From: Alphaproteobacteria bacterium HGW-Alphaproteobacteria-7
GTDB lineage: Bacteria; Pseudomonadota; Alphaproteobacteria; Sphingomonadales; Sphingomonadaceae
NCBI GenBank assembly: GCA_002842735.1
Contig: PHEB01000001.1
Coordinates: 62,001-126,000 of the forward strand
Reading direction: 5' to 3'
DNA: 64,000 bases
Notes under the pieces: generated by a model
Seen by the model: only the letters and a program-made list of their open reading frames with translations
What the model was told of the DNA's origin: nothing
The model's database searches: none
Program-made: the position numbers and the translations under genes
Shown here: piece by piece, positions 27,124-36,435 of the stretch
How the letters are laid out: every line of letters begins with the position of its first letter
Position numbering within the stretch: the stretch's first letter is position 1

Positions 27124-27696
27124 ATGGGCTCGCCTCATCTCACCCTGGCGTCCGCATCACCCCGACGGCGCGAGCTGCTCGGGCGGCTTGGCCTTATGCC
27201 GGACGCAGTGTCGCCTGCCGATATCGACGAAACGCCGCTTCCCGGCGAACTCCCGCGCGCCTATGCCTTGCGCATGGGGCGCGAAAAGGCGTTGGCCGTT
27301 GACGCGCCCGGCCATGTGCTGGCGGGCGATACCGTGGTCGCAGTCGGGCGGCGGATCCTGCCCAAGACCGAAACCCAGACGCAAGCGCGCGTCTGTCTTG
27401 CGCTGATGAGCGGGCGGCGGCATCAGGTGCTCTCCAGCGTGGTGCTGCGCGCGCCTGATGGTGACTTGCGGACACGGCTTTCGGAAACCGTGGTGCATTT
27501 CAAGCGGCTCTCGCACGAGGAAATCGCCGCCTACCTCGCCAGCGACGAATGGCGCGGCAAGGCGGGCGGATACGCCATTCAGGGCGCAGCCGAGGGGCTG
27601 ATCGAATGGATCAGGGGCAGCCATTCGGGCGTGATGGGCCTGCCGCTGTATGAAACCCGCGCACTGCTGAAGGCGGCAGGTTTTTCCATTGGCTGA
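27124..27696 (+). CDS. maf: Maf family nucleoside triphosphate pyrophosphatase
   Basis: A 190-residue Maf/HAM1-superfamily protein that hydrolyses non-canonical or specific NTPs (dTTP/UTP in many members). The N-terminus 'LTLASASPRRRELLGRLGL' is the family hallmark. 'REKALAV…VLAGDTVVAVGRRILPKTET' holds the catalytic Asp/Lys, and 'GGYAIQGAAEGLIEWIRGSHSGVMGLPLYET' the C-terminal signature with 'IQG' in place of the usual 'IQG/L'. It lies 15 bp after infA. Its last codons overlap the TTG start of the next gene. Confidence 0.94.
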   Translation: MGSPHLTLASASPRRRELLGRLGLMPDAVSPADIDETPLPGELPRAYALRMGREKALAVDAPGHVLAGDTVVAVGRRILPKTETQTQARVCLALMSGRRHQVLSSVVLRAPDGDLRTRLSETVVHFKRLSHEEIAAYLASDEWRGKAGGYAIQGAAEGLIEWIRGSHSGVMGLPLYETRALLKAAGFSIG

Positions 27697-28666
27697 ACGA
27701 ACAGCACCAGAATGGCTGATCGAAGACGGCATTGGTGAACGGCGCGCGCTGCTGATTGCAGGCGAGCACGTGCTGGCGGCGCGGGTGGAATGGCCGGGTG
27801 AACTGCGCGCGGGCGACCGCTCCAGTGCCAAACTGATCACCAAACTTGCCGGAACACGGCGCGGGGTGGCGTTGCTGACCAATGGCGGTGAGGCATTGGT
27901 CGATCACCTGCCCCCGCGCGTGACCGAAGGGCAAATGCTGGAGGTCATCATCACCCGCGCCGCCTTGGCCGAACGTGGACGGTTGAAACGCGCGCAGGCA
28001 CGCGTGGTGGCCGCAGACATGCCCGCCCCGCCTGCGTCGCATAGCGAAGGCCGCGTGGTGCACCGCTTTCCCGCCGGGTTGTGGGAGGATGTGTGGCACG
28101 CTGCATCATCGGCCAGCCTCGATTTTCCAGGCGGCGAAATCCTCGTCAGCGTGACCCCGGCGATGACCGTGATCGACGTTGACGGCATCGGATCTGCGCG
28201 CGATGTGGCGCTGGCGGCGGTGCCAGCGATTGCCCGCGCGCTTCGCTGGTTCGATCTTGGCGGCAATATCGGGATCGATTTTCCCACGCTGGCAGCCAAG
28301 GCGGAACGCCGCTTGGTGGACGAAGCGCTGGATACAGCGCTGGCCGATTGGCCGCATGAACGCACGGCGATGAACGGGTTCGGGTTTGTCCAACTGGTCG
28401 CGCGGCTCGAAGTGCCATCGCTGCTGCACCGATTCGCCACGGCGCGGCTGGGCGCATCGGCGCGCATGGCGCTGCGCCACGCAGAATTGGCGGCGGAGGG
28501 CGGCACAGGGCGCGCCGTGCTGTTGACGGTTCACCCGGCGCTTGAGGTCAAGCTGAAGGGCGACTGGATCGACGAGCTGGCCCGGCGCACCGGGCGCGAA
28601 GTGCGGATCGCGACCGATCCCGGGCTTGCCATCGAGGCCGCCCATGCCCAATTACTTAACGCATGA
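27689..28666 (+). CDS. Short ribonuclease E/G-like protein
   Basis: A 325-residue relative of the RNase E/G catalytic region. 'GGEILVSVTPAMTVIDVDGIGSARD' and 'RWFDLGGNIGIDFPTLAAKAERR' correspond to the two catalytic Asp segments of RNase E/G ('EALTVIDVNS' and 'GGIIVIDFIDM'), and both Asp are present. The zinc-link Cys pair and a clear S1 domain of canonical RNase G are absent, and the protein is ~100-150 residues short of RNase G. It starts with TTG at 27689, overlapping maf by eight bases, and overlaps yacG by four. This placement is standard in Sphingomonadales. RNA cleavage is likely but unproven. Confidence 0.8.
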   Translation: MAERTAPEWLIEDGIGERRALLIAGEHVLAARVEWPGELRAGDRSSAKLITKLAGTRRGVALLTNGGEALVDHLPPRVTEGQMLEVIITRAALAERGRLKRAQARVVAADMPAPPASHSEGRVVHRFPAGLWEDVWHAASSASLDFPGGEILVSVTPAMTVIDVDGIGSARDVALAAVPAIARALRWFDLGGNIGIDFPTLAAKAERRLVDEALDTALADWPHERTAMNGFGFVQLVARLEVPSLLHRFATARLGASARMALRHAELAAEGGTGRAVLLTVHPALEVKLKGDWIDELARRTGREVRIATDPGLAIEAAHAQLLNA

Positions 28667-28887
28667 GCACGTCCGCATCCAAACCCTGCCCGATCTGCCG
28701 CAAACCGCGCAACCACGCGCTCACGCAGCGAAGCGGTAGCGCACAAGAAAACCCATTCCACCCCTTCTGCTCGCAGCGCTGCAAGGATCGTGATCTGGCG
28801 CGCTGGTTCTCCGATTCCTATACCGTCGCTGGCCCGCCAGCCGACCCGGAAGCAGTTGCCTCCAACGACTGGCGCGAACAGGATTGA
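28663..28887 (+). CDS. yacG: DNA gyrase inhibitor YacG, zinc protein with small insertion
   Basis: YacG is a small Cys4 zinc protein that binds GyrB and blocks DNA binding. Here (74 residues) the four ligands are C9 and C12 ('CPIC') and C36 and C40 ('FCSQRC'), followed by 'DRDLARWFSDSYTVAGPPADPE', the normal C-terminal signature. The spacer between the Cys pairs is 23 residues, compared with about 11 in typical alphaproteobacterial homologues. The extra residues (around ALTQRSGSAQEN) are encoded by a repeat sharing AGCGAAGCGGTAG with the carotenoid oxygenase insert. It overlaps the RNase E/G-like gene (ATGA). Confidence 0.92.
   Translation: MSTSASKPCPICRKPRNHALTQRSGSAQENPFHPFCSQRCKDRDLARWFSDSYTVAGPPADPEAVASNDWREQD
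28727..28739 (+). repeat. Repeat core inside yacG
   Basis: AGCGAAGCGGTAG here is identical to the core at 17018-17030 and 17054-17066 in the carotenoid oxygenase gene, and the following bases (GCGCACAAGAA against GCCAACAAGAA) are also similar. It is translated here in a different reading frame from the other gene, as QRSGSA. Confidence 0.75.
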
Positions 28888-29014
28888 TGCGGGGAGATAA
28901 TCCCGCAGGCTGGGGAGAAATCCCTCTTGCCAAGCCAGCCAGCCTTCGTCATAGGGCCGCTCTCATTTGCTCGCCGGGTAAGCAATGCTTGCAAAACCCG
29001 TCGCTGCAGCGAAT

Positions 29015-29089
29015 GCCCGGGTAGCTCAGGGGTAGAGCAGCGGATTGAAAATCCGCGTGTCGGTGGTTCAAATCCGCCCCCGGGCACCA
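29015..29089 (+). tRNA. tRNA-Phe (GAA)
   Basis: A complete cloverleaf is visible: acceptor GCCCGGG pairs with CCCGGGC, D-stem GCTC/GAGC, anticodon stem GCGGA/TCCGC around TTGAAAA (anticodon GAA), and T-stem GGTGG/CCGCC with TTCAAAT. The CCA end is encoded at 29087-29089. It sits between yacG and purC on the plus strand, 39 bp before purC. Confidence 0.98.
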
Positions 29090-29128
29090 TTCGCTGGCTG
29101 CAAGAGCCGAGCTGGGAGTTTCATTATC

Positions 29129-29932
29129 ATGTCCCGCCGCACCAAAATATACGAAGGCAAAGCCAAAATCCTTTACGAAGGGCCAGAGCCGGGCACGCTG
29201 ATCCAGTATTTCAAGGATGATGCGACCGCCTTCAATGCCGAGAAAAAAGGCACGATCAACGGCAAGGGCGTGATCAACAACCGCATCAGCGAACACGTGT
29301 TCACGCGGCTGGCGCATATCGGCATTCCCACCCACTTCATCCGCCGCCTCAACATGCGCGAACAGTTGATCCGGCAGGTCGACATCATCCCGATCGAAGT
29401 GGTGGTGCGCAATGTCGCCGCAGGGTCGATCTGCAAACGGCTCGGGATTGAAGAAGGCGAACCGCTGCCGCACACGCTGATCGAATATTATTACAAGGAC
29501 GATGCGCTTGGCGATCCGTTGATCGCCGAAGAACACATTGCCTGCTTCAACTGGGCCAGCATTGAAGAGATGCACGACATTTCGTCGATGGCAATTCGCG
29601 TGAATGATTTCATGTGCGGGATGTTTGCCGCGATCGACATTCGTCTGGTCGATTTCAAGCTCGAATTCGGGCGGCTTTATGATGGCGATTACAGCCGCGT
29701 CATTCTGGCGGATGAAATCAGCCCCGATGGTTGCCGCTTGTGGGACATGGCAACCGGCGAAAAGCTCGACAAGGATCGCTTCCGCCGCGATCTGGGCGGC
29801 GAGGAAGAGGCTTACCGCGAAGTCGCGCGGCGGCTCGGCTTGCTGAACGGTGAAGATACCGGGCCGGGCGAGGTGTTCGACCTGTCACACGCCCGCAGCC
29901 GGTTGCGCGGTACGCCGCCCCTGAAGAAATAG
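29129..29932 (+). CDS. purC: Phosphoribosylaminoimidazole-succinocarboxamide synthase
   Basis: PurC (SAICAR synthetase, 267 residues) joins CAIR and aspartate with ATP in purine synthesis. Signatures are '[38 protein letters not shown]', '[10 protein letters not shown]', '[19 protein letters not shown]', '[10 protein letters not shown]' and '[15 protein letters not shown]'. The start at 29129 is preferred because an upstream in-frame start would run through the tRNA-Phe gene. purS and purQ are on the same strand about 5.5 kb further on. Confidence 0.97.
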   Translation: MSRRTKIYEGKAKILYEGPEPGTLIQYFKDDATAFNAEKKGTINGKGVINNRISEHVFTRLAHIGIPTHFIRRLNMREQLIRQVDIIPIEVVVRNVAAGSICKRLGIEEGEPLPHTLIEYYYKDDALGDPLIAEEHIACFNWASIEEMHDISSMAIRVNDFMCGMFAAIDIRLVDFKLEFGRLYDGDYSRVILADEISPDGCRLWDMATGEKLDKDRFRRDLGGEEEAYREVARRLGLLNGEDTGPGEVFDLSHARSRLRGTPPLKK

Positions 29933-30016
29933 GTCGCAGAAATAAGCTGACAGAAGCGTTTCAGGCCCTAGTCTCTCGATACCCCTTATGATCGACGTGA
30001 GAGACACCTGAAATTG

Positions 30017-32875
30017 ATGCGAATTCGCACCCTTGCTGCCAGCGCGATGCTGGCGCTGTCGCCGTTTGCCTTCACCACCCCGCTCGCCGCGCGGGATGCG
30101 CCCACAGCAGAAGCAACGGCTCAAAAACCCACCTCCACCTGGGCATTCGAGCAAAGCGATGTGCCGGTCGATCCCGACTATACATTCGGGCGGCTGGATA
30201 ACGGGATGCGCTACGTCATCAGGCGCAATGCCACGCCCGAAGGCACCGCACTGGTGCGGATGCGGATTGCGTCAGGATCGCTGGAAGAAACCGAAAGCGA
30301 GCGCGGGCTTTCGCATTTTCTCGAACACATGGCCTTCAACGGATCAACCAACATTGCCGAAGGCGAGATGGTCAAGCTGCTGGAACGCGAAGGTCTGGCG
30401 TTCGGCGCGGATACCAATGCATCGACCGGGTTCGAGAACATCACCTATATGCTCAACCTGCCGCGCAATGATGCGGTGCTGCTGGACACTGCGTTGATGC
30501 TGATGCGTGAAACCGCGAGCGAACTTACCATCGCACCCGACGCGGTCGAGCGCGAGCGCGGGGTGATCCTCGCCGAGCGCCGCGACCGGGCCGGGTTTCA
30601 GGAACGCAATTACGAAGACTACACCGCCTTCATCGCCCCCGGCGCGCGCTATGCCGAACGCTTGCCGATTGGCACAGGTGCAGTGCTGGAAAACGCCGCC
30701 GCTGACCAGCTCCGCGCGCTGTATCAACGCACCTACACGCCTGCGAATACCGTCGTGGTGGTGGTTGGCGATTATGCGGTCGCCGATGTCGAAGCTGCGA
30801 TCCGCGCGCGCTTTGCCGATTGGCGGCCAGCGCCTTCTCCCACCGCCCCAGCCGCAGGCCCGGTTGACCCTGCCCGCGCGGGCCTCACCGATATTCACCT
30901 TGACCCTGCCCTGTCCGAAAGCGTCACCATCAGCCGTCTTGGCCCGTGGCGCGACCAGCCCGATACGATTGCCAACCGCCGCGAACGGAGCCTGCGCTCG
31001 GTCGGTTACGCGATCATCAACCGCCGCCTCGCCCGGCTGGCGCGGGGCGAGGATGCACCTTTTCGCGGCGCCAGCTTTGGCACGGGCGACATTTTCGAAG
31101 CCGCGCGGGTCACCAACCTCAGGGTGTCCAGCGTCGACGGCGAATGGCGCAAAGGCGTGCTGGCAGCGGTGCGTGAGGTCAATCAGGCGCTGGCCTATGG
31201 CTTTACCCAGGCCGAGGTTGACGAACAGACCGCCAATTACCGCGCCGCGCTGGAAAATGCGGTGAAGGCCGCTTCGACACGCGGGCACAATGCGTTTGCG
31301 GGCGCTGCTCTCGCGCTGGTGAGTGACGAGCAGGTGCCGACCACGCCAACCTGGCAATTGGCTGAGTTTGAGCGATTGCTGCCCGACATCACGCCGCAGG
31401 CCGTGTGGCAGGCCGTGCTCGACGATGCAGCAGCGCTGGAACAGCCGCTGATCCGGTTTGAAGGCCGCACCGCGCCCGATGGCGGTGAACAGGCGCTGCG
31501 CGCCGCGTTTGATGACGCCATGGCGCTGCCGATTTCGCCCCCGGCGGATAACGGCCCGCTGGCGTTTGATTACAGCGATTTCGGGACGCCGGGAACGGTG
31601 GAGGCCGATATGCTGGAACCCCGGCTTGGCATGCGTTTCATCCGCTTTGCCAATGGCGTGCGGCTGACGCTGAAACACACCGATGTGCGCAAAGACCGGA
31701 TCGGCTTTGCGCTGGCGGTCGATGGCGGCGATCTGATGAATACCAGGGATGCGCCGCTGCGCACCTATCTCACCGGTTCGCTGGCATCGGGGGGACTTGG
31801 CAAGCTTAGTCAGGACGAAATGAACAGCGTGCTGGCCGGGCGCAGCGTGTCTTTCAACCTGTCGAGCGAAACCGATGCCTTCGCCGCATCCGGCGGCACC
31901 ACTCCGCGCGATTTGCTGCTGCAACTGCAGTTGCTGGCGGCCGGGTTGACCGACCCCGGCTATCGCCGCGAAGGCGAGGAGCGCTTTCGCAAAAGCATCG
32001 AAAATTATTTTGCGACAATCGATTCCACTGCCGGCCGCGCGCTTTCCACGGCGATCGGCGGGATATTGTCGGATAATGACCCGCGCTTCACTCTCCAATC
32101 GAAAGACGCATTTTTCGCGCTCGATTACGCGCAGTTGAAGGCCGCAATCGGCGACCGGCTGGCCAACGGCGCGATCGAGTTGGCGCTGGTCGGCGATTTT
32201 GACGAGGAACAGGCAATCGCAGCGGTTGCCACCACGCTTGGCGCGTTGCCCGTGCGCGAGCCTGCGTTCAACCCGCGTAGCGAAGCCCGCACCCGCGGCT
32301 TTACCGAGCAGCGCGGCCAACGCATCCTGACCCACAGGGGTGAGGCCGATCAGGCGGTGCTGCAATGGATCTGGCCCACGACGGACGACAGCGACCTTGC
32401 CGAAACCCTGCGGCTTGATCTGCTGTCGCGAGTAGTAGGGCTCGAACTGACCGACCGACTGCGTGAGGAGCTGGGGCAGGCCTATTCGCCCTCAGCCGGG
32501 TCCAATCCCAGCCATTTTTATCCCGGTTATGGCACCTTTACGATCAGCGCCTCTGTCGCCGTTGATCAGGTCGAACCGAGCCGCGCGGCGCTCCGGCAGC
32601 TCATCGCCGACCTCAGGGATCGCCCCCTCGATGCGGACATATTGGAACGCGCCCGCAAGCCATTCCTTGAAGATTATAACAACGTTCTAAAAGACTTAAA
32701 CGGATGGCTCAGCCTTGCCGCGCGCGCGCAGAGTGAGCCGGATCGGCTGGATCGCTATCTTGCGGTGCCGCAGGTGGTCGCGGCGATCACGCCGGAAGAC
32801 CTGCATCAGGCGGCGCGCCAATGGCTTACCCCCGATGGTGCGGTTGAATTGCTGGTGGTTCCTGCTGCTGAATAG
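30017..32875 (+). CDS. M16 family zinc metallopeptidase, exported, two-domain
   Basis: A 952-residue pitrilysin/insulinase-family protease with a signal peptide (~residues 1-26, ending 'PLAA'). The inverted zinc motif HxxEH is H100-F-L-E103-H104, and the third ligand Glu lies ~75 residues later in 'AVERERGVILAERRDR'. A second pair of M16 domains without a zinc site follows, ending 'GLELTDRLREELGQAYSP'. This tandem arrangement is typical of large periplasmic M16 peptidases. ATG 30017 is preferred over an in-frame TTG at 30014. A terminator is shared with the convergent TonB receptor. Confidence 0.93.
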   Translation: MRIRTLAASAMLALSPFAFTTPLAARDAPTAEATAQKPTSTWAFEQSDVPVDPDYTFGRLDNGMRYVIRRNATPEGTALVRMRIASGSLEETESERGLSHFLEHMAFNGSTNIAEGEMVKLLEREGLAFGADTNASTGFENITYMLNLPRNDAVLLDTALMLMRETASELTIAPDAVERERGVILAERRDRAGFQERNYEDYTAFIAPGARYAERLPIGTGAVLENAAADQLRALYQRTYTPANTVVVVVGDYAVADVEAAIRARFADWRPAPSPTAPAAGPVDPARAGLTDIHLDPALSESVTISRLGPWRDQPDTIANRRERSLRSVGYAIINRRLARLARGEDAPFRGASFGTGDIFEAARVTNLRVSSVDGEWRKGVLAAVREVNQALAYGFTQAEVDEQTANYRAALENAVKAASTRGHNAFAGAALALVSDEQVPTTPTWQLAEFERLLPDITPQAVWQAVLDDAAALEQPLIRFEGRTAPDGGEQALRAAFDDAMALPISPPADNGPLAFDYSDFGTPGTVEADMLEPRLGMRFIRFANGVRLTLKHTDVRKDRIGFALAVDGGDLMNTRDAPLRTYLTGSLASGGLGKLSQDEMNSVLAGRSVSFNLSSETDAFAASGGTTPRDLLLQLQLLAAGLTDPGYRREGEERFRKSIENYFATIDSTAGRALSTAIGGILSDNDPRFTLQSKDAFFALDYAQLKAAIGDRLANGAIELALVGDFDEEQAIAAVATTLGALPVREPAFNPRSEARTRGFTEQRGQRILTHRGEADQAVLQWIWPTTDDSDLAETLRLDLLSRVVGLELTDRLREELGQAYSPSAGSNPSHFYPGYGTFTISASVAVDQVEPSRAALRQLIADLRDRPLDADILERARKPFLEDYNNVLKDLNGWLSLAARAQSEPDRLDRYLAVPQVVAAITPEDLHQAARQWLTPDGAVELLVVPAAE

Positions 32876-32891
32876 ACGGCAGATACGAAAA

Positions 32892-32920
32892 AACCGGCAG
32901 GTCGCCCCTGCCGGTTCTTT
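32892..32920. terminator. Bidirectional intrinsic terminator
   Basis: A perfect 10-bp stem AACCGGCAGG (32892-32901) with CCTGCCGGTT (32907-32916) encloses TCGCC. It is flanked by A-rich sequence on the left (GAAAAAACC) and CTTTCG on the right, so it can terminate both the M16 gene and the convergent TonB receptor. Confidence 0.88.
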
Positions 32921-32949
32921 CGTTGCTTGCGCCGTTCAGGCCTGCGCGA

Positions 32950-35175
32950 TCAGTACTTCACCCCCAACGACACGCCGATGACGCGCGGTTCGTTGACGAA
33001 GGCGGTGTTGTTGTTGAAGTCGATCACGCCCTGAACATTTGCCTCGCCAGTAATGTTGCGCGCAAACGCGGCGACTTCCCACTGCCCATTGCCGCCCGAA
33101 TAGCCGACCTTCAGGCCGCCCTCGATCCGGCTCTTGGCATTGAATTCAAGGCTTTGGTAAAGCAGGAAGTTGGTATCACCCAGATAGACCCAATCGGTGA
33201 AGACGAAGAACTCTCCGCTGTTGCCCACCGGCAGGCTGTAACGCGCGGTCAGGTCTCCGCTCCATTCGGGCGCATTGGGAAACGGGTTGCCATCAACCAG
33301 CGCGCGAGTGTCCGCTCCGATTACCACGGTCGGGTTAGTCACCGTGCATTGCGCACAGATTCCGACCGCCAGATTTTCGTCCTTAATCTCGGTATTGTTA
33401 TAGGCCACGCCCAGCGTCACCAGAAATTCGGGGGTGATTTGAAACGCACTTTCAAGTTCCAAGCCCCAGGCTTCGCCCTTGTTGGCGTTGACCAGTTGGA
33501 CAAGGTTCCCCGCCCCGCCAACGGCGGTGAATTGCGGATCATCAACGGTATAGTAGAATACCGCCCCGTTAAGGCGCACCCGGCGGTCAGCCAATTCGCT
33601 TTTGAAGCCGACTTCGTACGATGTGATATTTTCCGACTGCGCCACCGAAGGCGCAGCGAAGAACGCGACGTCGCGGCCCTGAATGGTCGGGCCGCGAAAC
33701 GAATTGGCGACCTTGGCATAGATGCTCGCATCGTCAGACACATCAGCGAACAGGCTGATATCCCAGTCAAACTGGCTATCCCCCACGCTGACCGGCTGCG
33801 GCGGAGCGCCTGCACGGACGAAGAAATCCTTTTCATCGTCGGTATAGCGCACACCGCCAGTAACGCGCAGGGTTTCGGTCAGTTGATAAGACAGTTGGCC
33901 GAACAGCGCCCAGGCTTCGTTGGTGTGGTTGACGGTGACCGGCGGCGGGAAATCAAACCCGATGGTGGTAACATCGAAATCACTGTCGAAATAAAACCCG
34001 CCGAACTGCCAGCTAAGCGGCCCGCCGCCATTCGACGCCAGACGAATTTCCTGCGTGGTCTGTTCAAGATCGAGCGAATCCTGCGTGTCTGAAGGGAACG
34101 GGATGAAGCCCGGCCCCATAACCGGCAGGAACGAAGCACCGAACCCGCCGTCAACATCGCCCCGGCTTGAACCTTCGCTGGTCCAATGGCTGGTAATCGA
34201 GGTCAGCGTTGCGCCGTCAAATTCATAGGACGCAGTCAGCGTCGCACCGAATTGTTCGTATTTGGCAATATTGCCGCCGCCCGCGTCGAAATACACGGTG
34301 TCACGATCGAAATTCTCGTTGAGTTTGTTATTGCCCGGGCCAACCACATTGGCGCGGAAGATGGTCGACGAACCATCCATATCGCGGAAGTTGATCGCCG
34401 CCAGCACACGCAGGCGCTCAGTCGGCGTGAACAGCAGCTGCCCGCGCACCGCGAAATCGTGGTAGCCGCCGAGCGCGTTGTCTTCACCCGTAAAGCCATT
34501 GTCGATCCAATCGTTGCGGCTTTGCGATTGCAGCGAGACGCGGAAAGCCAGCACATCATCCACCAATGCCCCGCCAAGCGCGGCATTGACTGAGAGCGTG
34601 TCAAACGAACCGTAGCTGATCGAACCCCGAATATCGCGATCGAATGAAGGCTTGATCGAATCGATCTTCACGATCCCCGCCGGGGTATTGCGACCAAACA
34701 GCGTGCCTTGCGGCCCGCGCAGCACTTCGACCCGTTCAACATCGAACACCGGGAAGCTTTTGAGCGTCACGTTTTCGAGAACGACGTCATCAAGCAGCAC
34801 CGAAACCGGCTGCGACGCGGCAAGATCGAAATCAGTGTTGCCAAGCCCGCGAATATAGAACCGCGGGGCCACCCGGCCATTCGAGCTTTCGACGTTGAGG
34901 CCCGGCGCAGTGCCAGCCAGCGCGGTAATGTCTCCCGTCCCGCTGAAAATCGCAGCAATGCGCCCCTGATCAAGGATCGCGGCCGAAACGGGCACGTCCT
35001 GCAGGTTTTCTTCACGGCGGTTGGCGGTCACGATAATGGTGGCGAGTTGACCATCAGTGTCCGATGCGGCCTCACCATCCTGCGCGGCAGCAGGTGCTGC
35101 AAGGCCGAAAGCTGCGACAGCAAGCACGGTCGAACCGGCCCACGCGGCACGGAAAGCGGAGAAACGGTGAGACAT
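32950..35175 (-). CDS. TonB-dependent receptor
   Basis: A 741-residue outer-membrane receptor. A signal peptide (ending 'GLAAPAAAQ') precedes a TonB-box-like 'TIIVTANRREENLQDVPVSAAIL', the plug with 'FYIRGLGNTDFDLAASQPVSVLLDDVVLE', 'DVERVEVLRGPQGTLFGRNTPAGIVKI', and a barrel ending 'RVIGVSLGVKY' with a C-terminal aromatic residue. This class in Sphingomonadales is often near catabolic genes, but the ligand is unknown. The start at 35175 gives a normal signal peptide. It shares a terminator with the M16 gene and is divergent from purS. Confidence 0.9.
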   Translation of the reverse strand: MSHRFSAFRAAWAGSTVLAVAAFGLAAPAAAQDGEAASDTDGQLATIIVTANRREENLQDVPVSAAILDQGRIAAIFSGTGDITALAGTAPGLNVESSNGRVAPRFYIRGLGNTDFDLAASQPVSVLLDDVVLENVTLKSFPVFDVERVEVLRGPQGTLFGRNTPAGIVKIDSIKPSFDRDIRGSISYGSFDTLSVNAALGGALVDDVLAFRVSLQSQSRNDWIDNGFTGEDNALGGYHDFAVRGQLLFTPTERLRVLAAINFRDMDGSSTIFRANVVGPGNNKLNENFDRDTVYFDAGGGNIAKYEQFGATLTASYEFDGATLTSITSHWTSEGSSRGDVDGGFGASFLPVMGPGFIPFPSDTQDSLDLEQTTQEIRLASNGGGPLSWQFGGFYFDSDFDVTTIGFDFPPPVTVNHTNEAWALFGQLSYQLTETLRVTGGVRYTDDEKDFFVRAGAPPQPVSVGDSQFDWDISLFADVSDDASIYAKVANSFRGPTIQGRDVAFFAAPSVAQSENITSYEVGFKSELADRRVRLNGAVFYYTVDDPQFTAVGGAGNLVQLVNANKGEAWGLELESAFQITPEFLVTLGVAYNNTEIKDENLAVGICAQCTVTNPTVVIGADTRALVDGNPFPNAPEWSGDLTARYSLPVGNSGEFFVFTDWVYLGDTNFLLYQSLEFNAKSRIEGGLKVGYSGGNGQWEVAAFARNITGEANVQGVIDFNNNTAFVNEPRVIGVSLGVKY

Positions 35176-35481
35176 CAAACAACCCCTATGTTTGATTGGA
35201 TGGATATTGGGTGCGCCGGACGAGGTGGCAGTTTCGGGCGATTCGCGCGAGGCCGGGCAAGAAGAACGCCGCGCAGAACTACCAATCTGAAAGCAATCTA
35301 TCACCAGTTGTTGCATCAAAGTTACAATTATGCAGCTTTCTCGACCGCTTTATGACAAACGCGACCACAATTCCTGTGGTGCAGAAGTCCGATCAGCGCG
35401 ATTGCACGCGCAGGCGGGCGCGCTATAGCGGCGGCATCTCGTTCCCCCGGCTCATCGCCCGTGAAGATGGAGTAAGCATCC
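35176..35481. other. 306-bp intergenic region between TonB receptor and purS
   Basis: This spacer between divergent genes should hold promoters for both. It is AT-richer around 35280-35380 ('CAAAGTTACAATTATGCAGC'). I see no RNA gene, repeat or clear riboswitch. The purS ribosome-binding site GGAGTAAGC is at its right end. Confidence 0.5.
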
Positions 35482-35733
35482 ATGCAAGTGCGCGTTCTTG
35501 TCCGATTGAAGCCCGGCGTCCTCGATCCGCAGGGCCGCGCGGTGAATCATGCCCTTGAAGGACTGGGCTTTGCCGGGGTCGAGGATGTGCGGATCGGCCG
35601 GTTGATCGAACTCGATGTGGCAGACGGCACCGACCACGCGGCGCTGACCGCGATGTGCGAAAAACTGCTCGCCAACACGGTGATCGAAGACTTCACGATT
35701 GAGGGCCTGGGCGAGCCCGAAGGGACGCGCTGA
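35482..35733 (+). CDS. purS: Phosphoribosylformylglycinamidine synthase, PurS subunit
   Basis: PurS is the small bridging subunit of the three-part FGAM synthase (PurS-PurQ-PurL). The 83-residue sequence has '[28 protein letters not shown]' and '[12 protein letters not shown]', diagnostic of the family, and a final 'VIEDFTI'. The TGA stop shares its last base with the purQ ATG (TGATG). No purL is next to it; purL is expected elsewhere in the genome. Confidence 0.95.
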   Translation: MQVRVLVRLKPGVLDPQGRAVNHALEGLGFAGVEDVRIGRLIELDVADGTDHAALTAMCEKLLANTVIEDFTIEGLGEPEGTR

Positions 35734-36422
35734 TGACGTTCCGGGCTGCCGTAATCACCTTCCCCGGCTCCAACTGCGATCGTGACATGGCAGTGGCGCT
35801 GGAACAGATATCGGGCGCGCCGGCCATTCGCGTCTGGCATGGCGACGCCGAACTGCCCGAACGGCTTGATCTGATCGCCCTGCCCGGCGGCTTTTCCTAT
35901 GGCGATTACCTGCGATCGGGCGCGATGGCCGCGACCAGCCCGATCATGCGCGCAGTCATCGCCGCTGCGTCACGCGGGGTGCCGGTGCTGGGCGTGTGCA
36001 ACGGCTTTCAGGTCTTGACCGAGGCGCGGCTGCTGCCCGGTGCGCTGCTGCGCAATGCCGGTCAGCGGTTCATCTGCCGCAGCGTGGCGTTGACGGTCGA
36101 GAACACCGATTCGCTGTTCACCTCAGCCTATGTTCGGGGCGAGCAAATCCGCATCCCGGTTGCCCATCACGATGGCAATTACTTCGCCGATGCCGAAACG
36201 CTTGACCGGCTGGAAGGCGAAGGCCGCGTCGCGTTCCGCTATGCCGAACCTTGCAACGGATCAGCGCGCAACATCGCCGGGGTGCTGAGCGCCAATGGCC
36301 GGGTGCTGGGCATGATGCCGCATCCCGAACGCGCGATTGAGCCAGCGGCGGTTTCGGCGCTGGGTGGATCAGATGGTCGGCGGCTGTTCGAAAGTGTTTT
36401 TGCAGCGCTAGCCAGCGCCTGA
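35733..36422 (+). CDS. purQ: Phosphoribosylformylglycinamidine synthase, PurQ subunit
   Basis: PurQ (229 residues) is the class I glutamine amidotransferase of FGAM synthase, supplying ammonia to PurL. '[18 protein letters not shown]' begins the domain. The nucleophile Cys is in '[27 protein letters not shown]', and the catalytic His and Glu are in '[14 protein letters not shown]'. Length and motifs are normal. It is coupled to purS through a one-base overlap. Confidence 0.96.
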   Translation: MTFRAAVITFPGSNCDRDMAVALEQISGAPAIRVWHGDAELPERLDLIALPGGFSYGDYLRSGAMAATSPIMRAVIAAASRGVPVLGVCNGFQVLTEARLLPGALLRNAGQRFICRSVALTVENTDSLFTSAYVRGEQIRIPVAHHDGNYFADAETLDRLEGEGRVAFRYAEPCNGSARNIAGVLSANGRVLGMMPHPERAIEPAAVSALGGSDGRRLFESVFAALASA

Positions 36423-36435
36423 TAGCGGGCCGGTT

